Assembly (NCBI GenBank): GCA_929200685.1
Contig: CAKNAO010000041.1
Coordinates: 1 to 5,738, forward strand
DNA: 5,738 bases
From: an uncultured bacterium
Lineage (GTDB): Bacteria > Bacillota_I > Bacilli_A > Mycoplasmatales > Metamycoplasmataceae
Reading direction: 5' to 3'
Below the pieces are notes generated by a model. It searched no databases and was not told the origin of the DNA. It saw only the letters and a list, made by a program, of their open reading frames with translations. The translations under genes and the position numbers were made by a program. Below are positions 1-5,738 of the stretch, piece by piece. Numbering within the stretch: position 1 is the stretch's first letter; each line of letters begins with the position of its first letter.

Positions 1-880
1 AATTAATATTTTTTTTTTTATTTTTTAAAAATTTTATTTCCTCTTTTTTCATCATTTTTTCATTTTTATATACAACTTTATGTCTATATATAGAAACATC
101 ATTTTTAAATATAACAGATTGCAGAAAATTTTTTTCTTTTCTTAAAAACATTTCATTATAAAGAATTTCATTATGATATGCATTATAATAAAAAGCAATA
201 CCAATATTAGGAAAAATCGGCATAAAATGCAAAAGTATCCCACCATTTAATTTATTTTGTTCAGTAAAATTAAGTGTTTCTGTCAACATAAGTTTTAATT
301 TATCAAATTTAAAAATTAATAATCTAGATTTCTTAACATTATGCATTCTTAATAAAGTTGATGATTCAATTGTGCTTTTTCCAAATTTATCTATTTCTTT
401 TGGAACATTAGTAATTCAACCATTTTTGTTATTTTTTCAATATTTTAATATTAAAGATATTTGTTTTTCTTGAATTTTTTTGGGAGAACGTCCATCTTTT
501 TTTATTGTTTCATTAAATCATGAATCACCATCTTTTTTCCTAATATTTTCACGTAATTTATTAGTTCTTGTAATAGACAATAATGAATAAAATTGCAAAG
601 TTATTAATTCTTTTCGAAAAAGACTAATTTCTTTTTCATATTGAGCATTTTGTGCTATTTTTCTAATTACTTTAATACCTTCTGATTCAAGATTATTCAT
701 ACCAATTTCAATATTTTTTGAATAAAAATTATCAATTGCTATTGGTTGATTTTTACTATTTATGTTAAATGTGCCACCATCATTGGTTTTATAATTTATT
801 CATTTTACTTTACCATTTTTTGTAAAATGTTTTACAATAGCTTTTTGTAAAAAGTGATTATTTTTATAACTATTTCTCAT
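1..880 (-). CDS. DUF4238-like protein, 3' end outside window
   Basis: The frame is open from ATG at 880 to the left edge (293 codons, no stop), with four in-frame TGA codons read as Trp. The N-terminus (NNHFLQKAIVKHF at residues 7-19, then NGKVKW, an NFYS block and a LESEGI segment near residue 64) follows the order I know for DUF4238: an N-terminal H-x-x-Q plus aromatic signature, a short beta hairpin, then a helical E-rich stretch. A later PIFPNIGIAFYYN segment could be the C-terminal core, but the (T/S)DNP motif I associate with the family is not evident. The function of DUF4238 is unknown; members often sit among phage or defence genes. No signal peptide or membrane segment is visible. 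The start is chosen because TATAAT lies 6 nt upstream and there is no Shine-Dalgarno. The CDS is certain; the family call is moderate. Confidence 0.75.
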
Positions 881-886
881 ATTTTA

Positions 887-892
887 ATTATA
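887..892 (-). promoter_or_regulatory. -10 box (TATAAT), predicted leaderless start of the DUF4238-like gene
   Basis: A perfect TATAAT on the minus strand ends 6 nt before the ATG at 880, placing the expected transcription start on the A of the start codon. No convincing -35 box is visible 16-18 nt further upstream. There is no Shine-Dalgarno in the 6-nt gap, which fits a leaderless mRNA. The same spacing recurs before two other genes in this window (starts 3073 and 3998). Confidence 0.55.
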
Positions 893-963
893 CTTATCGA
901 TTTTAAGATATTATTAATTTATTAAAATTTTAAGTTAAAAAATAAAAATATATAAAAAATAAT

Positions 964-1560
964 TTATATTATTTTTTCATGTAAATGTATATATTTATAA
1001 AGATTATTTAAAACATCTACAACAACTTGGTAACATAATTTTGCTTTTTTAGATATTTCTTCTTCATTTTCTTTTTTAAATGATTCATAATCATGATTTA
1101 TACTATTTCCAATTTTTCTAACATTATTTAATAATCCATGTAATGTAGGATTTAAATTTTTTTGTTTTTCAAGATAATCAATTGATTCTTTAAAATTTTT
1201 AAATTCTTTTTTATCATTATTTTTTTTAGATTGATCAATAGCAATATGCATAATTAATAATCTAGAATACATAATGACTGTTTGTCATTTATGATTATTA
1301 GCATTAAATTTAATTTCATTAAATATTTTTAAATTTGTTCCATCCAAATTTTTAATATCATCATTAAATTCTTTAGTTTCATGAATACTTTTGTCATTTT
1401 TAAAAGTTTCAATAAAACCACATGATGGACAAGTTAGAGCATAAAAAAAAATTTTATCATCATATCATCTTGTTATTATGCCAGATTGATTCATAACTAA
1501 AATATTACAATTTGAACAACTAAAACTTTTTCAATTTTGTGAGATAGGTTGTACATTCAT
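964..1560 (-). CDS. Zinc-ribbon plus DUF4145-like (HEPN-like) protein
   Basis: This is a complete 198-aa gene with three in-frame TGA (Trp) codons, ending in TAA. Residues 15-18 (CSNC) and 44-47 (CPSC) form two CxxC knuckles of a zinc ribbon. The C-terminal half is all-helical: an SRLLIMHIAI helix from about residue 99, a charged linker, then LHGLLNNVRKIGN and NH (R148, G151, N152, H156). The R-x-x-G-N-x-x-x-H pattern is the hallmark of DUF4145, a domain found alone or fused to restriction and defence proteins and thought to be HEPN-like. The R-to-H spacing is longer than the classical RNase R-x4-6-H motif, so nuclease activity is uncertain. The start is fixed by GAAAGGAA at 1568-1575, 7 nt upstream. 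It is a stand-alone gene with no partner in tight linkage. A role as an RNA-binding or defence accessory protein is inference. Confidence 0.8.
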
Positions 1561-1567
1561 TTTTTAT

Positions 1568-1575
1568 TTCCTTTC
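1568..1575 (-). promoter_or_regulatory. Shine-Dalgarno of the DUF4145-like gene
   Basis: GAAAGGAA on the minus strand sits 7 nt before the ATG at 1560. It is one of only two strong ribosome binding sites in the window and confirms this start codon. Confidence 0.75.
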
Positions 1576-1610
1576 AAAATTCATTTTAAAATATTTTTAA
1601 TTTTATTAAA

Positions 1611-1616
1611 ATTATA
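1611..1616 (-). promoter_or_regulatory. Possible -10 box (TATAAT) for the DUF4145-like gene
   Basis: A perfect TATAAT lies about 50 nt upstream of the ATG at 1560, in the 86-nt gap after the ASCH gene. It would give a leader of roughly 44 nt that carries the Shine-Dalgarno. No clear -35 box is seen. TATAAT is expected fairly often by chance in DNA this A+T-rich, and the gene could instead be read through from the upstream ASCH operon. Confidence 0.35.
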
Positions 1617-1646
1617 ATTTATTAGTTAATTATTTAAAATATAAAA

Positions 1647-2018
1647 TTATTTAATATAAACAAAATTTTGGGGAATAAAATTTATATTAAATTTTTCTTT
1701 GTTAAGTGGTTTTTTATATTTTTTATTTTTTTCTATTTCAAATGCATATCCATATTTTTTTTCTTTAAAATATTCAAAGAATTTCTTTTTATTTATACAA
1801 TTACTTTTTTTTGTTTTTTTTCATAATTCATTTATTTTTAATTTATGAGTATTTTTAATAGTTATTTGACCTACTACTTTAGATTTTGGAGAAGTTTCAT
1901 AAATTAAAATTTTATTTATTTTTTCTTTCGGAATACTTTTTCTAAGCTCAAAAGTTTTTTTATTTTTAAAAATAGCTGTTACATATTCTGGATTAATCGA
2001 TAATAAAATTGTTTTCAT
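1647..2018 (-). CDS. ASCH-domain (PUA-like) small protein
   Basis: This is a complete 123-aa protein with one TGA (Trp) codon, ending in TAA. The sequence is a close match to the single-domain ASCH pattern: an N-terminal strand MKTILLSINPEYV, then KNKKTFELRK (residues 18-27) with the conserved T-F-E-x-R, then KILIYETSPKSKVVG (strand, turn, strand and conserved G50), and a C-terminal PQNFVYI strand (116-122). ASCH domains are beta-barrel PUA relatives thought to bind RNA or modified nucleic acid, sometimes as regulators. The length suits a single ASCH domain without an HTH. AAAGGAG at 2023-2029 supports the start. It is the second gene of an operon with the GNAT-PUA gene, whose 3' end overlaps it by 40 nt, so translation is probably coupled. 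The family call is confident; the substrate is unknown. Confidence 0.88.
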
Positions 2019-3073
2019 TTTTCTCCTTTAGATTTTTTTATTCATTTTTCTACATGAATTTTATCAACAACAAAATTTGATGGATATTTATCTTCAGGTC
2101 AAATGCCTTTTTCTTTTAAAGTTTTATAATTTATATTATTTTCTTCACCAAAAGCAATATTTCAAGTAAAAAAGGTTATATATTTATTTTTATTAAATCA
2201 ATCATTTAAATTTTTTGAATCATTTGGAAAAGCCTGTTTATCTTTTAATATTTTTTCAAATTCTTTAAGATTAGAATAATTTATTTCTTTTTTAAAATGT
2301 TCTTGAACTACACCAATTCCTGTGATTGCAGATTCATATCATTTATTTTTTTGAGCTTTTCTATAAATTAATAAATTATCATTTTTTCTTAAATTAAAAA
2401 TATCATTCATATTATGCACATAAGCTTTTGTTATTCCCATTTTATAAGGATTAAAATAATTTTTTTTATTTTTTAATTTAGCAGTTTGTAAAAATTCATC
2501 ATGTCATTTGGATTCAATAGGTAATATTACATTTTTGTTTTCTAAATTAATTTTTGGGAAATATTTTTTTCAATTATTTTCTTTATTTTTGAAATAAACA
2601 TTAATTTTTTTAAAAAGATAATTTTCAATTTGATTTTTTCTTTTTCTATTTCCAATTAATTCAAAACCATAAGTTTTAGAAATTTCAAATAATTTTTCTT
2701 TTTCTTCATTATTTTTTATAATTGAAAAATAAATTTCTTCAATTTGTTTTTCAATTGCTTCATAAATTGCATAAAAAATAACAAATTCTGTAAAATTTTT
2801 TATATTATTATTAGATTTAATGGTAGTAATTTTTAATCTTTTCTTTTTTTCTAATAAAATGTTACCTTCATTAATTTCTTCATCTTCAATTTTTAAACCT
2901 ATAAAAGCTTCAAGTTTATTATTTTTTATTCAATAATAACCTTTTTTATTTGGATCATTAATTGCTTTTTCATATCATTGATCAAATTCTTCATAATCAT
3001 TTCTAATTGAATCAAAAAAAGAATCATTTTTATAGTCTATATCAAAACCAATATCACTAATTTTTAATTCCAT
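1979..3073 (-). CDS. GNAT-like acetyltransferase domain fused to a PUA-like (ASCH/EVE-type) domain
   Basis: This is a 364-aa protein with ten in-frame TGA (Trp) codons, ending in TAA. Residues 1 to about 158 look like a GNAT fold: a helical start with DQWYEKAI, a YYWIKNNKLEAFIGL hairpin, the RLKITTIK strand (79-86), a helix, and EISKTYGFELIGNRKR (about 130-145), where YGF is the usual late GNAT strand. The acetyl-CoA loop is degenerate: NNNIKNFTE (88-96) stands where R/Q-x-x-G-x-G/A is expected, so catalysis is doubtful. Residues about 175-345 look PUA-like: ILPIESKWHDEFL, NDNLLIYRKA (231-240), SAITGIGVVQE (248-258) and PSNFVV. It is the first gene of an operon with the ASCH gene. Under code 4 it reads through the ATGA junction and adds 12 residues before TAA. 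TATAAT lies 6 nt before the ATG, with no Shine-Dalgarno. The fold calls are from pattern recognition; the target is unknown. Confidence 0.78.
2023..2029 (-). promoter_or_regulatory. Shine-Dalgarno of the ASCH gene, inside the upstream gene
   Basis: AAAGGAG on the minus strand lies 4 nt before the ATG at 2018 and within the coding sequence of the upstream GNAT-PUA gene. It is the strongest ribosome binding site in the window. It allows independent or coupled initiation on the shared mRNA. Confidence 0.75.
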
Positions 3074-3079
3074 TTAATT

Positions 3080-3085
3080 ATTATA
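3080..3085 (-). promoter_or_regulatory. -10 box (TATAAT), predicted leaderless start of the GNAT-PUA/ASCH operon
   Basis: A perfect TATAAT ends exactly 6 nt before the ATG at 3073, so the predicted transcription start is the A of the ATG. The upstream 30 nt are almost pure A/T with no recognisable -35 box. No Shine-Dalgarno is possible in the gap. Confidence 0.55.
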
Positions 3086-3224
3086 AATAAAATATATTTA
3101 TAAAAAAAATAAAAAATAAAAATAAAGATAATATTTTTATCCATTTAAATTAAAAATCATAATTATATATAAACTTAATACTATGTTTAATATTTAAAAA
3201 ATAATGAATAATTTTTATATGTTT

Positions 3225-3841
3225 TATTTTTTAATGTTAGTATAGAATTTCCTTTTTTCAAAGTAAATTCTATTTTCTTTTATTAAATTATTTATTATAT
3301 TTTTTTAACTTTTGAAACTCTAAAATTTTTCTTTCAATTGAAGTAATTGTTTTATATTATTTTTTTGAATTTTTATTATTTTTCATAGAAATAGAACTAA
3401 TTTTATAATCACCTCTAGAATTCATTATTAGAATTTTTATAATCATTTGAAAAAGATGATAATTTTAAATATTAATTTGTTATAAAATTTTTTTATTCTT
3501 ATAACTAATAATATATTCATAATTTTTTCTATAAGTATTAATTATTTTTTTGTTTTCTATTAGAAGATTCATCAATTATTTTTCTTCAAATTAATGTGTT
3601 AATATTATTTTTGTTGAATATATCATTTATCAATATTTTTAAAAATACTTTCTCTAAATTTTAAGAACTAAATTAAATTTAAAATCAACATCAATCTTTT
3701 TTATAATAAAATCAAAATAGTTTAGAATATCTTCATTTTTAAGGATTTAATTTATTATTCCTTTTTCAATTCTTTTTTAATCATCATTTAAATAAATTGA
3801 TGATGTATTATTTATTTATTTCTTGCTTGCTCTTTAGTCAT
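3225..3841 (-). pseudogene. Decayed type III restriction-modification methyltransferase (Mod-like)
   Basis: No single frame is open, but fragments in all three minus frames line up in the order of a type III Mod protein. From 3841 comes MTKEQARNK. At about 3815-3657 is NEDILNYF followed by KIDVDFKF, resembling the N-terminal 'NEEI..FF..I..VFDK.KF' block. At 3660-3541 is LEKVFLKILINDIF then NTLIWRKI ('L..L.DEIFGE.NF...I.W.K'). At about 3557-3480 is RKNYEYIISYKNKK ('HEYILVYAKNK'). At 3419-3360 is SRGDYKISSISMKNNKNS, then YKTITS. At 3289-3260 is NLIKENRIYF, then KKGNS with TLK ('NRIYFGKKGNSIPTLK'). Stops and frameshifts separate these pieces. The catalytic core (FxGxG and DPPY) is absent, implying an internal deletion near 3655. 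It cannot make a functional enzyme, and no res gene is in the window. Identity rests on motif recall, not alignment. Confidence 0.6.
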
Positions 3842-3846
3842 TTTTT

Positions 3847-3864
3847 AAAAAAAAAAAAAAAAAA
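3847..3864. repeat. A18/T18 homopolymer tract upstream of the Mod remnant
   Basis: Eighteen consecutive A on the plus strand (T on the minus strand) lie 5 nt upstream of the apparent ATG of the Mod remnant at 3841. It is the longest homopolymer in the window. Such tracts slip and are used for phase variation in mollicutes and in type III mod genes. With the gene now broken it may be a relic or simple A+T drift. Confidence 0.6.
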
Positions 3865-3985
3865 TCGATAAATTCTTTAAGACATAATAAATTATTCAAA
3901 AATTTTTAAAATTATAAAATAAAATTAAAAAATATAAAAATATAAACTTATTTTTTGTAAAAATTACAAATTATTTATTATATTC
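3865..3985. other. Intergenic region upstream of the unknown-protein/ATPase operon
   Basis: About 120 nt of nearly pure A/T with no open frame of note. Apart from the palindrome at 3954-3970, I see no RNA gene, terminator or repeat. Its mirror region on the other side of the Mod remnant (3086-3224) is equally featureless; no G+C hairpin terminator was found anywhere in the window. Confidence 0.5.
3954..3970. promoter_or_regulatory. Palindrome TTTGTAA-N3-TTACAAA, possible operator
   Basis: A perfect 7-bp inverted repeat with a 3-bp centre overlaps the expected -35 position (about 3963-3968) of the promoter whose TATAAT is at 3986-3991. The position suits repressor control of the downstream two-gene operon. 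Its G and C bases stand out in an otherwise A/T-only stretch. No candidate regulator is adjacent. Confidence 0.4.
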
Positions 3986-3991
3986 TATAAT
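3986..3991 (+). promoter_or_regulatory. -10 box (TATAAT), predicted leaderless start of the unknown-protein/ATPase operon
   Basis: A perfect TATAAT ends 6 nt before the ATG at 3998, the same geometry as at 887-892 and 3080-3085. A weak -35 candidate (ATTACA, 3963-3968) lies 17 nt upstream and inside the palindrome. There is no Shine-Dalgarno before the ATG. Confidence 0.6.
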
Positions 3992-3997
3992 ATTACT

Positions 3998-4618
3998 ATG
4001 AAAATTATTGATGAAAGTAAATTAAGGGGTAAACCAATTGATTTAAAAGAATCAAAAAAAATAATAATAATTTTAAATAGTAGAATTAAAAAATTTGCAA
4101 ATGGTCAAAAAATTTTATTGATTAAAAATGAAGACAATCCTTTTTATTTAAAAAAAACAAAAATAAATTATGAATCTAATTTTTCTATTTTTTATCGAAT
4201 ATGAAAAGACATAATTAATAAAAAAATTAAAAAAGGAGAAATAGAATATATTCAATTTAATTTACTTGATAAAAAAATTAAAAATTTAAGATCAATTGCT
4301 ATAAATATTTCAGAAATTAATTCTTCAGATCCAAGACTTATTTTGCTTTGAAATTTTAATTCAGAAATAAAAATAAATATATGGTTTAAAAAAAATAAAA
4401 TAGGTCTTTATTCTAAAAAAGAATTTATTGATGAATTTATTCATTTTGATATATCAAAAAGAGAAGATTGATTTAAATTTTTATATTTTTTTCCAACAAA
4501 TGAAAATCCACCATTAAAAGGTATAGGTTGAAAAAAAATTGCTAATCTAATGGAAAAAAATAATTTAGATGAAAATAGAATAAATAATTTAGAAAAAATA
4601 ATAAATGAGATGGCTTAA
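3998..4618 (+). CDS. Unrecognised 206-aa protein, first gene of an ATPase operon
   Basis: This is a complete frame ending in TAA, with four TGA and one TGG Trp codons. I do not recognise the family. It is lysine- and isoleucine-rich, with no signal peptide, membrane helix, cysteine cluster or nuclease motif that I can name. The predicted make-up is alternating strands (KKIIIILNS, KILLIKN, LILLWNFN, IKINIWF) in the first two thirds. A motif FPTNENPPLKGIGWKKIANLM (in two blocks, about residues 165-185) and a charged C-terminal helix follow. It starts at a TATAAT-N6-ATG and ends with TAA immediately followed by the ATG of the ATPase gene, in the same frame. It is therefore almost certainly co-expressed with the ATPase and likely its partner: effector, adaptor or antitoxin cannot be told apart from sequence. 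Confidence 0.88.
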
Positions 4619-5738
4619 ATGATAAAAGATTATAAAAAATATTTTGTTTTTGTTCAAAATCATAAATTTATTTTTGCTCCAAATTCATCTGGAAAAACAT
4701 TATTTTCTGAATCTCTTTTAGAAGTTAATTCTGAAAATAATGATTATATTTTATTAGAAAAAGATAAAGTAGAATCAATTATAAAAAATGAATTGCTTGA
4801 TTTTAAACCAAATCAAAATTTAGATAAAGATTGAAATCTTAATATAAATAAAAATAATTATGCTTGAATAAGTAAAAATGATATAGATTATATTAATTCA
4901 ATAATGAATATAAAAGTTAAAAATTTAAAAATTTATAATTTAGAATCAAAAGAAAATGATAATAAAATTTTTTTTAAAAATCTCATCATAAAAAAAGGAA
5001 ATAAAAAATATAAAATAGACAAAATAACTAAATTAAAAAATGATTTATCTAAAAGTGAATATGAACTTTTTATTTTGTTAATATTAATTTTAAATTTTTA
5101 TAATCTAGAAAAAAATCTTATTCTTGATGATCCAATTGAATTTTCTTCATGAGAAAATGAAAGAATATTTGTAGAATTTCTTTCTTATTTATTTGATAAA
5201 AAATTAAATACAAAAATAATATTTTTAACACATAGAATTTCTTTATATAAAAAAATGATGGGATTAAATAAAAAAGCAATTTACAATAAAACAAAACCAA
5301 GTTTTATTTATTTTATTGATAATATTCCTTTTTGAATAAACAATTATAATCCAAATTTTTTAAATTCATATTTTGAAAAATATTTCTTTAATAAAAACCC
5401 AACTTATAAAAGAATTCATTTAGAACAAACAAGTTATAGATTATTTTTTAAAAATATTAATGATGAAACAAAAAATTTAGATAATTTAAATGAAAATCAA
5501 AAAAATATTTTAAATCAAATTGAAAATGAATATAAAAAAAATACTTTAATGATGAAAGAAATGAATATTAAAGATTTAGATAATGAAATATTAGATGATA
5601 GTTATAAATTAGATTTATTTTGTTTTATAAATAAAAAATATATTTTTATAAGTATTATAAGAAATTCAATTATTGAAAATGCAAAATTTTTACTTAATAA
5701 TGATACAATTGAAAAATTATCTCAAATTAATATAAAAG
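4619..5738 (+). CDS. AAA_13/ABC-type ATPase, 3' end outside window
   Basis: The frame is open for 373 codons to the right edge, with four TGA (Trp) codons. It carries a Walker A (APNSSGKT, residues 20-27, Ala for the first Gly), an ABC signature-like LSKSE (143-147), a Walker B LILDDP (167-172) and a switch His in FLTHR (H205). The APN-x-x-GKT and LDDP forms recall the AAA_13 group that includes PrrC and RloC anticodon nucleases and other defence ATPases. Only about 115 residues separate Walker A from the signature, so there is no long SMC/Rad50 coiled coil. A helical C-terminal part (from about 235) includes a RIHLEQTSYRLFF segment and an IIRNSIIENAKF helix; no nuclease motif is assigned. 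The start directly abuts the upstream TAA with no clear Shine-Dalgarno, suggesting termination-reinitiation. A defence role is inference. Confidence 0.85.

Noticed and set aside
518..700. Short separate open frames ending at TGA, suggesting several small or broken genes in the window
   Set aside because: Each continues in the same frame through TGA to give full-length proteins with family-wide similarity, so TGA is Trp here and these are not separate genes or frameshifts.
894..904. TTATCGATTTT shared, in inverted orientation, with 3861-3871
   Set aside because: It is only 11 bp, built around the palindrome ATCGAT, and without extension on either side; expected by chance at this composition.
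881..963. Terminator for the DUF4145-like gene
   Set aside because: The gap is A/T-rich without any G+C stem; the short AAAATTTT-type symmetry is not enough to call a terminator.
3242..3273. 9-bp perfect inverted repeat (ATAGAATTT / AAATTCTAT, 14-nt loop) followed by T-rich DNA, as a terminator or transposon end
   Set aside because: It has almost no G+C, and both arms fall inside recognisable coding remnants of the Mod-like pseudogene (ENRIYF and KKGNS blocks), so it is better explained as chance. No matching end was found near 3860.
3225..3841. Degraded region as an insertion-sequence transposase
   Set aside because: No DDE-type motifs, terminal inverted repeats or target duplications could be found, and the fragment order fits a type III Mod protein better.
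5118..5300. 60-codon minus-strand open frame with hydrophobic residues
   Set aside because: It lies wholly within the plus-strand ATPase gene over the Walker B and H-loop region; it is an antisense shadow of A+T-rich coding sequence.

Overview
The window is extremely A+T-rich, and its reading frames only become gene-length if UGA is read as tryptophan (genetic code 4). About 26 in-frame TGA codons and a single TGG are used across six genes. This points to a mollicute of the Mycoplasma/Spiroplasma/Mesoplasma/Hepatoplasma type; the sequence alone does not give a genus. No rRNA, tRNA, CRISPR array or intact insertion sequence was seen, and no metabolic or ribosomal housekeeping gene. Everything recognisable belongs to accessory or defence-type families, so the window looks like a small defence/accessory island.

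Layout. (1) 1-880, minus: a DUF4238-like protein that runs off the left edge. (2) 964-1560, minus: a stand-alone zinc-ribbon plus DUF4145-like (HEPN-like fold) protein with its own Shine-Dalgarno. (3) 1647-3073, minus: a two-gene operon, a GNAT-like plus PUA-like fusion (1979-3073) followed by a small ASCH-domain protein (1647-2018). The two overlap by 40 nt under code 4 and share an ATGA-type junction. (4) about 3225-3841, minus: a decayed gene whose fragments in all three frames resemble a type III restriction-modification methyltransferase (Mod), lacking its catalytic middle, with an A18/T18 homopolymer just in front of its apparent start. (5) 3998-5738, plus: a two-gene operon, an unrecognised 206-aa protein and then, directly after its stop codon, a compact AAA_13/ABC-type ATPase that runs off the right edge.

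Regulation. Three genes (start codons at 880, 3073 and 3998) each have a perfect TATAAT ending exactly 6 nt before the ATG. That would place the transcription start on the A of the ATG, so leaderless mRNAs are predicted. Two other genes (starts 1560 and 2018) have good Shine-Dalgarno sequences. A perfect TTTGTAA-N3-TTACAAA palindrome lies over the -35 region of the rightmost operon and could be an operator.

The most likely place for an undescribed system is the unknown-protein/ATPase pair at the right. The next candidate is the GNAT-PUA/ASCH pair. Assigning defence roles is inference from family type and neighbourhood, not proven by the sequence.
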